From the NCBI GenBank assembly GCA_029259415.1, contig JAPDIW010000050.1, forward strand, positions 1 to 32,591: a stretch of 32,591 bases of DNA, given 5' to 3'. The notes below the pieces were generated by a model. The model was given only the letters and a program-made list of their open reading frames with translations, ran no database searches and was not told the origin of the DNA. Of the stretch, positions 24,815 to 32,591 are shown one piece after another (positions within the stretch are counted from its first letter, which is position 1; each line of letters opens with the position of its first letter). Position numbers and translations under genes: made by a program. The DNA comes from Archaeoglobi archaeon (GTDB lineage Archaea; Halobacteriota; Archaeoglobi; Archaeoglobales; Archaeoglobaceae).

Positions 24815-25624
24815 ATGCTATACATCGGCCTCATCGGCTTTCCAGTCAAACATTCCGTCTCTCCAGCGATGCATAACGCGGCTTTGAAAGATGCGGGGAT
24901 AGAGGGCATCTATCTGGCTTTTGAAGTTAAGCCCGACGAATTGAGAAATGCTGTTTTCGGTGCTAAAGCTTTGGGATTCAAGGGGTTGAACGTCACAATT
25001 CCATTTAAAGAGAGTGTTGTTGAGTTTGTTGAGCTTAAAGGAGAAGCTGCGAAAATCAGGACGGTGAACACAATCGACCTAGTAGAGATGATCGGATACA
25101 ACACTGATGTTTACGGCGTGAAGGCTGCGCTTGCCGGAAATGACCTGGAGGGTAAAACCGCCCTGGTTGTAGGAGCTGGTGGGGCAGGGAAGGCTGCAGC
25201 ATTGGCTTTGCTGGAGATGGGTTCAACCGTAATCCTTGCAAACAGGACAGAGTCGAAGGGGAGGGAGGCGGTAGAAATGCTGAGGAAGTACGGTGAATGC
25301 ATCTTCTGGCCGCTGAACAGAGTTGAAGAGCTCAAGGGGAAGATTGATGTGTTGGTTAACGCCACCCCTCTTGGAATGAGCGGTTTCAAAGCTGAACTGC
25401 CGGTGCCGCCTTCACTACTGGATGGTGTGGAGCTGGTTTTTGATACAGTCTACAACCCGATGAATACACCGCTGATTTTAGAGGCCAAAAGGAGGGGTTG
25501 CAGGGTTGTTTACGGCATAGAGATGCTCGTACATCAGGGGGCAAAGGCATTTGAAATCTGGACTGGTGTTAAGCCAGATGTCGAAATTATGAGAGAAGCT
25601 GCTCTAAAGGCTTTGAGAGGTTGA
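24815..25624 (+). CDS. aroE: Shikimate dehydrogenase
   Basis: A 269-residue NADPH-dependent enzyme reducing 3-dehydroshikimate in aromatic amino acid synthesis. The substrate site shows G-F-P-V-K-H-S-V-S-P-A-M-H-N, N-V-T-I-P-F-K-E (catalytic lysine) and Y-N-T-D-V-Y-G. The Rossmann loop is V-V-G-A-G-G-A-G-K-A-A, and N-R-T-E-S-K marks NADPH preference. The C-terminus has H-Q-G-A-K-A-F-E-I-W-T-G. No other aro gene is adjacent. gatC follows after 74 bp with its own promoter. Confidence 0.96.
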   Translation: MLYIGLIGFPVKHSVSPAMHNAALKDAGIEGIYLAFEVKPDELRNAVFGAKALGFKGLNVTIPFKESVVEFVELKGEAAKIRTVNTIDLVEMIGYNTDVYGVKAALAGNDLEGKTALVVGAGGAGKAAALALLEMGSTVILANRTESKGREAVEMLRKYGECIFWPLNRVEELKGKIDVLVNATPLGMSGFKAELPVPPSLLDGVELVFDTVYNPMNTPLILEAKRRGCRVVYGIEMLVHQGAKAFEIWTGVKPDVEIMREAALKALRG

Positions 25625-25670
25625 GTTGTTTTGGGTTGTTTTCACCACCCACCGCTTCACCTGAAAAACA

Positions 25671-25678
25671 ATTTATTA
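25671..25678 (+). promoter_or_regulatory. TATA-like box for gatC-gatA
   Basis: ATTTATTA centred 25 bp before the gatC ATG at 25699, supporting that start and a leaderless transcript. Confidence 0.5.
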
Positions 25679-25698
25679 CTCAACTTCAACTCGCACTC

Positions 25699-25980
25699 AT
25701 GGTATCCATCGAGGACGTTTACCACACGGCAGAGCTGGCCAAAATCGAGATAACTGAAGAGCAGGCTGAGAAGTTCAGAAAGGAGTTTGAAAAGATTATG
25801 GATTACTTCAACATCCTTGATGAGGTTGAGGAAGATGTAGAGCCAACATTTCATGTTCTCCCAATCACAAACGTCTTCAGAGAGGATGTGGAGGGTGAGT
25901 GTTTGTCGCAGGAAGAAGCTCTGAGCAACGCCAAGCATAAGGAAGAGGGTTACATCAAGGGGCCGAGGGTGGTCGAGTGA
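25699..25980 (+). CDS. gatC: Aspartyl/glutamyl-tRNA amidotransferase subunit C
   Basis: A 93-residue stabilising subunit of GatCAB, which converts Asp-tRNA(Asn) or Glu-tRNA(Gln) to the amide. It begins V-S-I-E-D-V-Y-H-T-A-E-L-A-K-I and has the conserved F-N-I-L-D-E-V-E...E-P-T and F-R-E-D. The frame opens at 25621, but 25699 is the family start. Its TGA overlaps the GTG of gatA (GTGA). Confidence 0.94.
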   Translation: MVSIEDVYHTAELAKIEITEEQAEKFRKEFEKIMDYFNILDEVEEDVEPTFHVLPITNVFREDVEGECLSQEEALSNAKHKEEGYIKGPRVVE

Positions 25981-27338
25981 GGATAGCGGAGTGGAAGGAA
26001 AAGGTTGAGAGTCACGGATGCTACGATGCCGTTTCCGAGATACTCGAACGCATTGAGAAGAGCAAGCTCAACGCCTACATAACCGTCTGCAAAGATGATG
26101 CTCTTAAAATGGCAGAAAAGTACGACAGAGGGGAGCTCAAAGGCAGGCTTGCCGGAATTCCGGTGGCTGTGAAGGACAACATTTCCACCAAAGGCATTCT
26201 CACGACATGTGCATCGAAAATGCTCAGCGACTACAAACCCGTCTTTGACGCACATGTAGTTGAGAGGTTAAAAGCCGAGGGAGCAATCATCATCGGAAAG
26301 GCAAACATGGACGAGTTTGCAATGGGCACCACGACGGAAACCAGCTACTACGGTGTCGTGAGAAACCCCTACGACCTTGACAGAGTTGCTGGAGGGAGCA
26401 GTGGAGGAAGTGCTGCCGTAATAGCGGCAAACGAGGCGGTGTTGTCATTGGGAAGTGACACGGGAGGGAGCATAAGGTGTCCCGCGAGCTTCTGTGGCAT
26501 ATACGGCTTAAAGCCGACATACGGCCTCGTTTCGAGGTATGGGCTTATCCCCTATGCAAACTCCTTAGAGCAGATAGGTCCGATGGCTGACAGCATTGAC
26601 GACCTCGCTCTACTGCTTGAGGTCATTGCGGGTAAAGACAGGAGAGATTCAACAAATTCCGGAAAGGAGTTCAAATTCGTCCCTAAAGACAGGAAGCTGA
26701 AGGTCGGTGTGATTGCGGAGATGGGGGGCAATGAAGATGTGATGAAGCGCTTCAGCGAGGCTGTTGAGGTCATCAGGGAGAAGCATGAGGTAAAGGAAGT
26801 GAGCATGCCGTCCTTCAAGTACGCTCTCGCAGCGTACTACATCATCGCCATGAGTGAGGCATCATCAAACCTCGCCAGATACGACGGTGTGAGGTACGGC
26901 TACGCATTAGAGAAGCTCGATTCTTGGAGGAGGTACTTCTCAAAGGTCAGAGCAGAGGGATTCGGGGATGAGGTGAAGAGGAGGATAATGCTCGGCAGCT
27001 ACGCCTTATCTGCTGGCTACTACGGCAAGTACTACCTGAAGGCACAGAAGGTCAGGACACTCGTCATCAGGGACTTCAACAAGGTCTTCGAGGAATTCGA
27101 CGTTCTAATATCACCCACCATGCCCTCCCTTCCCTTCAAAATAGGAGAACTCGCTGACCCGCTGACGATGTACAAGGCTGACGTTAATACAGTTCCGATT
27201 AACCTGGCCGGACTTCCGGCGTTGAGCGTTCCCATTGGATTCGAGAGGGGATTGCCTGTCGGACTGCAGGTGATAGGGAATTACTTCTCAGAAAACACAC
27301 TGCTCAACTTCGGGAAGTGGCTTGGCGAGAGAATGTAA
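25977..27338 (+). CDS. gatA: Glutamyl/aspartyl-tRNA amidotransferase subunit A
   Basis: The 453-residue amidase subunit releases ammonia from glutamine for GatB. The Ser-cisSer-Lys triad is K66 (A-V-K-D-N-I), S141 in G-G-S-S-G-G-S, and S165 in S-D-T-G-G-S-I-R. The GTG start overlaps gatC. GatB is not in the window. The stop codon TAA at 27336-27338 is directly followed by the end of an insertion sequence, which leaves the protein intact. Confidence 0.96.
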   Translation: MRIAEWKEKVESHGCYDAVSEILERIEKSKLNAYITVCKDDALKMAEKYDRGELKGRLAGIPVAVKDNISTKGILTTCASKMLSDYKPVFDAHVVERLKAEGAIIIGKANMDEFAMGTTTETSYYGVVRNPYDLDRVAGGSSGGSAAVIAANEAVLSLGSDTGGSIRCPASFCGIYGLKPTYGLVSRYGLIPYANSLEQIGPMADSIDDLALLLEVIAGKDRRDSTNSGKEFKFVPKDRKLKVGVIAEMGGNEDVMKRFSEAVEVIREKHEVKEVSMPSFKYALAAYYIIAMSEASSNLARYDGVRYGYALEKLDSWRRYFSKVRAEGFGDEVKRRIMLGSYALSAGYYGKYYLKAQKVRTLVIRDFNKVFEEFDVLISPTMPSLPFKIGELADPLTMYKADVNTVPINLAGLPALSVPIGFERGLPVGLQVIGNYFSENTLLNFGKWLGERM

Positions 27339-27630
27339 TTATAACTGACCATGTGAATCACGTAAGCAAATTCCGTATTATCTCAACGGAGCAAAGATTA
27401 ACCAGATCGTAGAAAGTTACACCAAGTTTATGGCTCAAATACTCGATGCAGTTTGATAATACAGCCATAAGCAGAATAAAACCGTTGTTGCTCTTCTCAC
27501 TTCTTAAATTTCCTTCAAGCTTTAAAATGGATTTATCCCTTCTGTGCTTCTCCTCAATCCAGAATCTCTTGAGATACTCTTTTATTATGTTCTCTGCTTT
27601 CTTCTTCCAGTTTGTTGAAACTAAGTAGTA
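27339..27630 (-). pseudogene. C-terminal remnant of IS 'B' transposase
   Basis: This block matches 32089-32380 nearly base for base. On the minus strand it encodes the last ~93 residues of an IS4/IS701-like transposase, Y-Y-L-V-S-T-N-W, then the catalytic-acid helix R-F-W-I-E-E-K-H-R-R-D-K and an aliphatic C-terminal helix, ending at 27358. The rest is missing, replaced at 27631 by the end of IS 'A'. An open frame starting with GTG at 27645 is a chimera and not a gene. The outer end abuts the gatA stop codon. Confidence 0.85.
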
Positions 27631-27646
27631 TAGGGTCTTCCCCACA

Positions 27647-28687
27647 TCACCACTCTGACAACCTCTGAATGAGCTTCTTTTCCCTGAAACCGAGCTTAAT
27701 TGTCATCCCCGTAAGCAGGACAGAAAGAGAACATCTCTTTCTCACCGGCTCGAGAGCATAGCAGTGCAATCGCTTCAAACTGAAAGCTTCTTTTCCCAAT
27801 TTGATTACGTCTTCTATTATGCTCCTCAATTTTTTCAGATTCATCTTCAATCCTTCAAACAACTTTTTAACGAGCTTTCTGTACCTTCTCTTCTCCTTCT
27901 CAACGTTCTTCGAGTTAAAGATAAACAGAGGATAGCTTATCATCCCCTCAAGCTTCTCTAATCTGAAATTCTTCCTCGGGATAATCAGAGGCACTATTCC
28001 GTACCTTATCCCTATCAGGTAGTTCTTGTAGGCGTAAAAGCCCCTATCCATAAGTATTGAATCTCCAAACCTGATTAACCTCTTCCTCTTGAGCATTTCC
28101 AAGATTAGGGGGTAAATCCTGCTCTCATGGACATTTGCTGGATAAACATGGAAGAACAAAGGCGTTAAAGTGCTGTAGTCAATCAGAATCATCATCTTCA
28201 TACCCAGAAAGAATCCTTTAGTTGAATATCCCCATTTATATGGCTTATCCTTCAAATCCCTCTTTCTGAAAGGATTTAGATCGAGAGATATATCAGTCCA
28301 GTCTAATATTAAAGTGGTTGGATTATTTCGCCTCTTCTTTGAGTTAGAGTTAAGAATTGAGAAGACAAAGTTTATAAACTGGTCTGCCTCGAATTCTGCC
28401 ATGAATGAGTATACTGATCTCAATTTAACCTCCTCCTCAATCTTTAAGAAATTTCTCAGGTCTAAACGCTTGTTTACCTCGCTAACAGCATAAGAGATCT
28501 CTAACTCGAAGAACATTGCCAGAATGACGACTTTAAGAATTTTTATGGCTTTGTTTACTGGCGTTATTCCATTTCTTGCCAGAGCTTTCTTGGTTTCCCT
28601 AGTTTCAAGCATATCAACGATTTTCGATAGAAGCTCCCATTTCTCATCTCCTTTTATGGGGACAATGGGTAACCTCACTCCAATCAC
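27647..28687 (-). CDS. DDE transposase of IS 'A' (IS4/IS5-like)
   Basis: A full-length protein of 346 residues from a GTG start; an in-frame TAG lies four codons upstream and no ATG is available. The first catalytic aspartate is probably in L-I-L-D-W-T-D-I-S, the second in I-L-M-D-R-G-F-Y-A-Y-K-N; the third acid lies in the basic C-terminal part, perhaps I-I-E-D-V-I. The C-terminal K-L-G-F-R-E-K-K-L-I-Q-R-L is typical of the family. The frame is unbroken, so the element may be active. Base use is more A/T-rich than in the flanking genes. Confidence 0.88.
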   Translation of the reverse strand: MIGVRLPIVPIKGDEKWELLSKIVDMLETRETKKALARNGITPVNKAIKILKVVILAMFFELEISYAVSEVNKRLDLRNFLKIEEEVKLRSVYSFMAEFEADQFINFVFSILNSNSKKRRNNPTTLILDWTDISLDLNPFRKRDLKDKPYKWGYSTKGFFLGMKMMILIDYSTLTPLFFHVYPANVHESRIYPLILEMLKRKRLIRFGDSILMDRGFYAYKNYLIGIRYGIVPLIIPRKNFRLEKLEGMISYPLFIFNSKNVEKEKRRYRKLVKKLFEGLKMNLKKLRSIIEDVIKLGKEAFSLKRLHCYALEPVRKRCSLSVLLTGMTIKLGFREKKLIQRLSEW

Positions 28688-28817
28688 CCAATAAAGCTAA
28701 AATCACCAAGATTCGTCAATTTTACGGTTTATATCGGTTTTATTTTAGATTTCGAGTTATATGGTTTTGTCCTGTTGGAACGGGAAGTGAATCAATTGTC
28801 TGTTTTTAGTATAGAGT

Positions 28818-28838
28818 CATCTGAATTGAGATCAGATG
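28818..28838. repeat. Perfect 7-bp palindrome at the right end of IS 'A'
   Basis: CATCTGA and TCAGATG flank a 7-nt spacer, 11 bp inside the presumed right terminus and upstream of the transposase gene. It may be a subterminal transposase-binding site or an mRNA hairpin. Confidence 0.45.
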
Positions 28839-28859
28839 GGGAATTAGTGGAATACCCTA

Positions 28860-29046
28860 CCATTCTTGTTATTTTATCAGTATCTCTGGAGACTGATTCT
28901 TTTATAGCCCTAAATCTTTTTACTTCTTGCATAGTTTAACTAGATACGGGAGTATATAGTTTTTCGTTAAATTATATTATTGTTGTTATGGTAATTATAA
29001 CAGTAATGTTGTGATAATGAAAAATTTTAACGTTAGTTGAATAAAA
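28860..29046. other. AT-rich intergenic stretch beyond IS 'A'
   Basis: No gene is visible between the IS end and the purL stop. An imperfect inverted repeat (around 28993-29018, ATTATAACA with TTGTGATAAT) and T-rich minus-strand sequence next to purL could terminate the purSL transcript. I found no match to the missing half of IS 'B' here. Confidence 0.4.
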
Positions 29047-31344
29047 TTATAAAAACCTCGAAAGCCCGCTTCTCCAAGCTTTGTCTGCATCATCAAGCTC
29101 TACGCTGAATGTCCCGAAGTTCAGCTTCTCTCCACCGCTGTACCCTATGATTTCCGCCTTAAGCCCTTTCTCTCTGAAAAACTGCACGTAGCTCTCCGCA
29201 TAACTTTCGGGAACTTCAACCACCCATCTTGTATTTGACTCTGAAAACAGTTCAACGAAGCTTAACTTCCGAACAGCCTCAAATCCAATGCCCCTTCCGA
29301 AGCTCATCTCCGCAATGCAGACCGCAATGCCACCCATGCTGACATCGTGGCAGGCTTTGACCTCAAACTTTCTGGAGGATTCGAGCATGGCGTCGCTGTA
29401 AGCTTTTAGCCTTTCTGGAGACGTTCTTGGGACTATATGGCATCTCTGCTGCATTACTGCAGAATACAGGCTCCCACCAAACTCCTTTTCAGTCTCACCG
29501 ACGAGCACCACCGTCCCCTTGCCTTTGAACTCGCTCGTTATTACCTTTCTGACATCCTCCACTATGCCCACTCCAAGCAGGGAAGGAGTTGGAGCCACGG
29601 AGCCATAGGGAGTTTCGTTGTAGAAGCTGACATTCCCGCTAACACATGGAATTGCTGTTCCTCTGGCCATCCACCCAATCGCCTTCACAGCCTCAACAAA
29701 CTCCCCCATTCTCTCAGGCTTCTCTGGGTTGCCGAAGTTCAGGCAGTCGTTGAACGAGTGCGGAATGGAATTTACTGCCACAAGATTTCTTACCATCTCG
29801 TCGAAGGAGCTGGCGGAGCCCCAGTAGGGATCTACCTTGCACATCCACGGATTGACGTCAGCCGTAATTGCCAGCCCCCTGAAAGACCTTGTCGGCTTTA
29901 TTACTGCCGCATCACCATGCGTTTCAAAGTTCACTCTGCCCTGTAAGGGTTTTAGAATGGTCGAGGCTCTCACTTCGTGGTCATACTGCCGGACAATCCA
30001 CTCCTTAAACGCAACATTCGGGTGGGATAGCATTTTCAGAAAGACCTTTACGTAGTCTTCAGGAGGCTTGACTTCCTCGTGAAGCTCCTTTTCCGGCTTT
30101 TTCGCAATGTAAGGGCGGCAGTATTCGGGGCCACCAGTAACGAACTCTGTGTCCATCTCGTAAATTTTGTATCCTTTGTAGTAGATTCTGGTAATCCTTT
30201 CCGGAATGACCTTTCCAACCACTGTCGCAGGAACATCCCACTTCTGGAAAATGTAGAGCACCTCATCAATATGCTCAGGCCTTACAGTGAGCATCATCCT
30301 TTCCTGGCTCTCTGAAATCCATATCTCCCAGGGTGCCATTCCCTCTTCTTTCAGCGGAACCTTGTCCAGATAAACCTCTGCTCCGTAGCCAGCAGCCAGA
30401 GCCATCTCTCCAATAACACAGCTCAACCCCCCACCGCCTAAATCCTTCATTCCCGTCAGCAATCCTTTCTCAACAACCTCAAGGCAGGCGTGGATTAGTG
30501 GTTCCTTCATTATCGGATTTCCAAGCTGAACAGCTCCCCTTGCCTCCTCTTCACTCTTCTCGTCAAGCTCGGCGGAGGCGAAAGTTACGCCATGAATACC
30601 ATCTCTTCCCGTCTTACCACCGGCAAGAACAAAGAGGTCTCCAGCCCCACCGGCACGGCTGTGAATAATTTTATCTTTTCTGACTATCCCGACGCATCCC
30701 ACATTTACGAGGCAGTTTGTGAGATAGGAATCGTCGAAGAAAACCATTCCTGCAACAGTTGGGATTCCAACTCTGTTGCCGTAGTCCCTTATGCCAGCAA
30801 CGACACCTTTAAGCAGGTAAAGGGGATGCTTCGTCCCCTTCGGAAGCTTCTCGTAAGGTGTGTCAAGATTTCCGAAAAACAGGGGGTCAATGAGCGCTAC
30901 AGGCTGCGCACCCATGCAGAGCACATCTCTAAGAATCCCTCCGATTCCCGTCGCAGCTCCACCATAGGGCTCTATTGCTGAGGGGTGGTTGTGGCTCTCA
31001 AAGGCTGTAACGTAGGCGTACTCATCATCGAACTCCACAACTCCCGCATCTTCCTCGATGGCAGAGATGACGTGGGGTGCTTTTGACGCTTCGAGAAGGT
31101 ACTGTCTCAGATAGTATTTGGAGCTCTTGTAGCAGCAGTGCTCACTCCAAGCTTGGGCAATGCTTTGAAGCTCAATATCGTATGGATTTCTGCCTTTCTG
31201 TCGGAAGTAATCCTTGATTCTCTTCATTTCATCCACATTCAAAGCCAGTCCGAGCTCCTCACTGATTTTGGCAAGCTGCTCATCGTCAGCTTCGAGGATG
31301 AGGATTTCGTAAAGCTCAAAAGGGACATCGACCTTCCTGTACAT
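29047..31344 (-). CDS. purL: Phosphoribosylformylglycinamidine synthase subunit PurL
   Basis: The 765-residue ATP-dependent FGAM synthase domain of purine synthesis. Two AIRS-type repeats are present; typical marks are [12 protein letters not shown] near the N-terminus, [12 protein letters not shown] and D-L-G-G-G-G-L-S, and in the second half the [10 protein letters not shown] motif. The substrate histidine loop S-E-H-C is intact. It starts 4 bp after purS. The glutaminase PurQ is not adjacent. Confidence 0.97.
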   Translation of the reverse strand: MYRKVDVPFELYEILILEADDEQLAKISEELGLALNVDEMKRIKDYFRQKGRNPYDIELQSIAQAWSEHCCYKSSKYYLRQYLLEASKAPHVISAIEEDAGVVEFDDEYAYVTAFESHNHPSAIEPYGGAATGIGGILRDVLCMGAQPVALIDPLFFGNLDTPYEKLPKGTKHPLYLLKGVVAGIRDYGNRVGIPTVAGMVFFDDSYLTNCLVNVGCVGIVRKDKIIHSRAGGAGDLFVLAGGKTGRDGIHGVTFASAELDEKSEEEARGAVQLGNPIMKEPLIHACLEVVEKGLLTGMKDLGGGGLSCVIGEMALAAGYGAEVYLDKVPLKEEGMAPWEIWISESQERMMLTVRPEHIDEVLYIFQKWDVPATVVGKVIPERITRIYYKGYKIYEMDTEFVTGGPEYCRPYIAKKPEKELHEEVKPPEDYVKVFLKMLSHPNVAFKEWIVRQYDHEVRASTILKPLQGRVNFETHGDAAVIKPTRSFRGLAITADVNPWMCKVDPYWGSASSFDEMVRNLVAVNSIPHSFNDCLNFGNPEKPERMGEFVEAVKAIGWMARGTAIPCVSGNVSFYNETPYGSVAPTPSLLGVGIVEDVRKVITSEFKGKGTVVLVGETEKEFGGSLYSAVMQQRCHIVPRTSPERLKAYSDAMLESSRKFEVKACHDVSMGGIAVCIAEMSFGRGIGFEAVRKLSFVELFSESNTRWVVEVPESYAESYVQFFREKGLKAEIIGYSGGEKLNFGTFSVELDDADKAWRSGLSRFL

Positions 31345-31348
31345 GCTC

Positions 31349-31591
31349 TCACTCTCTCCAGACTATGTTGTATTTCTGGATGACAGGATTGGCGAGTAGC
31401 TTTTCGCACATCTCCTCGATTTCTCTTTCTGCATCCTCTTTGCTCCTCGATTCGATGTCTATGCGAAAAACCTTCACGGTTGAGACCTTCTTAACCCTCT
31501 TAAAACCGAGCAGCCTGAGAGCCTTGAGCGTTGCCTCACCTTCAGGATCAGCAACACCTTCCTTCAGCTCGATGTAAACGTCGGCAATCAT
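31349..31591 (-). CDS. purS: Phosphoribosylformylglycinamidine synthase subunit PurS
   Basis: An 80-residue subunit that bridges PurL and PurQ for ammonia channelling. The signature is [15 protein letters not shown], followed by L-G-F-K-R-V and I-E, and the C-terminal L-L-A-N-P-V-I. The frame opens at 31624; the ATG at 31591 is the family start and lies 26 bp from a TATA-like box. Confidence 0.95.
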   Translation of the reverse strand: MIADVYIELKEGVADPEGEATLKALRLLGFKRVKKVSTVKVFRIDIESRSKEDAEREIEEMCEKLLANPVIQKYNIVWRE

Positions 31592-31611
31592 AGTGGTCTT
31601 TTCACACCTGA

Positions 31612-31622
31612 CTTTAAAAATC
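31612..31622 (-). promoter_or_regulatory. TATA-like box for purSL
   Basis: GATTTTTAAAG on the minus strand, centred about 26 bp before the purS ATG at 31591. Confidence 0.5.
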
Positions 31623-31774
31623 AAGCGATAGGTATTTCGCTTCCATTAATATTAGTATTTAGGTTTATCAAAAAAATCAAAATTTTATTTGAAACGAAAA
31701 AGAAAGGCAAAAAAACATATATTTTAAAGTATTATATCGAGAAATTCAGTAATTTAGTTCAAAAAATCCAAAAA

Positions 31775-32074
31775 TCAGGCCAACTCAACCCAGCTCGCTC
31801 CTGCTTCCTCTGAAAACTTAACTTTACCCTCATTAACAAGCTCGGTTATTGCATTTGAAACCACACTTCTGTCCTCTGCCAAAGCCCTCGCAATCGTCTG
31901 GATATCAGCCCTTCTGTTCTCCTTCAAGTAGTTGACAATCCTCAGCTTCAGAATTTCTTCGGGACTCATTTGAATGCAGACGTACGTATCCCCTGAAGGA
32001 GTACTCTCATACTTTACTATCCCTTCCGCCTGAAGCTGCTTTATAACCTCCGTTACCCCTTTACATTTTTCCAA
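31775..32074 (-). pseudogene. Tandem winged-helix regulator truncated by IS 'B'
   Basis: The readable part has 99 codons from a TTG. The first ~35 residues (G-V-T-E-V-I-K-Q-L-Q-A-E-G-I-V-K-Y-E-S) are the recognition helix and wing of one winged helix. Residues 38-99 are a complete second one (I-L-K-L-R-I-V-N-Y-L-K... I-Q-T-I-A-R-A-L...V-V-S-N-A-I-T-E-L). Upstream, A-E-E-L-G-K of the first domain is still readable in a different frame, needing removal of one A from a five-A run at 32066-32070. IS 'B' then begins at about 32089. The N-terminus of the original regulator is therefore lost. Confidence 0.7.
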
Positions 32075-32088
32075 GTTCCTCTGCTAAT

Positions 32089-32591
32089 TTATAACTGACC
32101 ATGTGAATCACGTAAGCAAATGCCGTATTATATCAACGGAGCAAAGATTAACCAGATCGTAGAAAGTTACACCAAGCTTGTAGCTTAAATACTCGATGCA
32201 GTTTGATAATACAGCCATAAGCAGAATAAAACCGTTGTTGCTCTTCTCACTTCTTAAATTTCCTTCAAGCTTTAAAATGGATTTATCCCTTCTTGCTTCT
32301 CCTCAATCCAGAATCTCTTGAGATACTCTTTTATTATGTTCTCTGCTTTCTTCTTCCAGTTTGTTGAAACTAAGTAGTATGGTTCTTTTTTTATCTTCCA
32401 CGATACATTTAACTATCTTAACCCTACCAACCTCAGGAATGTTAACGACTTTGGAAGCTAAATAAAAACTCCTTTCCTTCAACAGTCCTCTTGCAGAGCT
32501 TCTCTTTCTCGAATAACTCTTCTATTCTGAATTTCTTTCCAAACACTTCAACAATCCAGTTCTTCTTTACTCTCCCAATATATACAACCTT
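32089..32591 (-). mobile_element. IS 'B' copy, partial, with frameshifted transposase
   Basis: The first 292 bp repeat 27339-27630; the copy then continues past the point where that one is cut. On the minus strand it encodes K-V-V-Y-I-G-R-V-K-K-N-W-I-V-E, then V-V-N-I-P-E-V-G-R-V-K-I-V-K, then Y-Y-L-V-S-T-N-W and the C-terminus, with the stop at 32108-32110. At least three single-base shifts break it: an extra T in a five-T run on the minus strand near 32465, an extra A in a seven-A run at 32386-32392, and a missing base near 32293. The N-terminal part lies beyond the window. Confidence 0.8.

Larger units (their letters stand above)
27631..28859 (-). mobile_element. Insertion sequence 'A', about 1.23 kb
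   Basis: The element contains one full transposase gene (27647-28687). Possible terminal inverted repeats are TAGGGTCTTCC at 27631-27641 and its complement with one mismatch, GGAATACCCTA, at 28849-28859. A further perfect 7-bp palindrome lies inside the right end. No target duplication is visible, since the left end replaces part of IS 'B'. A decayed copy of its middle is at 435-775. The size is near the ISA1214 group of A. fulgidus, but I cannot confirm identity. Confidence 0.6.

Noticed and set aside
27358-27645. 95-codon minus-strand frame as a separate small protein
   Set aside because: It is the C-terminus of the IS 'B' transposase fused to a few codons from the end of IS 'A'.
32386-32392. 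Programmed frameshifting at the seven-A run of IS 'B'
   Set aside because: The shift needed is +1, and other breaks nearby show the copy is decayed.
1-32591. CRISPR array, tRNA, rRNA or a defence island
   Set aside because: No spaced direct repeats, no cloverleaf in the short gaps, and accessory genes are only transposases.

Overview
The window looks like a piece of the chromosome of a hyperthermophilic, sulfate-reducing archaeon of the genus Archaeoglobus, close to but not identical with A. fulgidus. The grounds are archaeal ribosomal proteins (eS1, eL15), aIF2-beta, the RNase P subunit Rpp30, deoxyhypusine synthase, FEN-1 with a C-terminal PCNA-binding motif, a probable tetraether-lipid synthase, the di-myo-inositol-phosphate synthase fusion, the methanofuran enzyme MfnB, and a JAMM protein that matches my memory of the crystallised AfJAMM almost residue for residue. 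Genes are tightly packed, with many 1-4 bp start/stop overlaps and many start codons about 25 bp downstream of a TATA-like box, as expected for leaderless archaeal transcripts.

Layout. 1-870: insertion-sequence debris (a transposase C-terminus and a decayed copy of a second transposase). 872-2659: a secreted Ntn-type hydrolase. 2762-3789: a DMT transporter and a small zinc ribbon. 3773-5286 (-): fen1-moaB, divergent from 5337-6599 (+), IPCT-DIPPS for the thermoprotectant di-myo-inositol phosphate. 6746-8792: ccmE-ccmF and a DUF5350 protein. 8797-10306 (-): a methyltransferase and deoxyhypusine synthase. 10378-11085: mfnB. 11063-13891 (-): a duplicated PhoU/TrkA-C protein, then JAMM and a leuC-type isomerase overlapping as one unit. 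13966-14751: MEMO family. 14826-15508: an HTH protein and a rubrerythrin broken by two frameshifts. 15553-16008: MaoC-like hydratase. 15986-20841 (-): eS1-eL15-COG1325-Rpp30, then Tes-like radical SAM protein, NadM and Ogt. 20894-22738 (+): cobY-pcm-cobS. 22718-24710 (-): aIF2-beta, DUF424, and an RsmB/NSUN-type RNA methyltransferase. 24815-27338 (+): aroE, gatC, gatA. 27339-29046: two insertion sequences joined end to end. 29047-31591 (-): purS-purL. 31775-32074 (-): a tandem winged-helix regulator cut by a second copy of one of these insertion sequences, which runs off the window end.

How the genes work together. Most clusters are housekeeping: translation and RNA processing (eS1, eL15, COG1325, Rpp30, aIF2-beta, NSUN, GatCA), repair and replication (FEN-1, Ogt), cofactors (cobamide nucleotide loop, NAD, molybdopterin, methanofuran), purine and shikimate synthesis, and system-I cytochrome c maturation. 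The accessory signal is at the two ends and around rubrerythrin: three transposase lineages in different states of decay, several single-base insertions in short homopolymers, and a regulator truncated by an insertion sequence. I found no CRISPR array, tRNA, rRNA or convincing new defence system.
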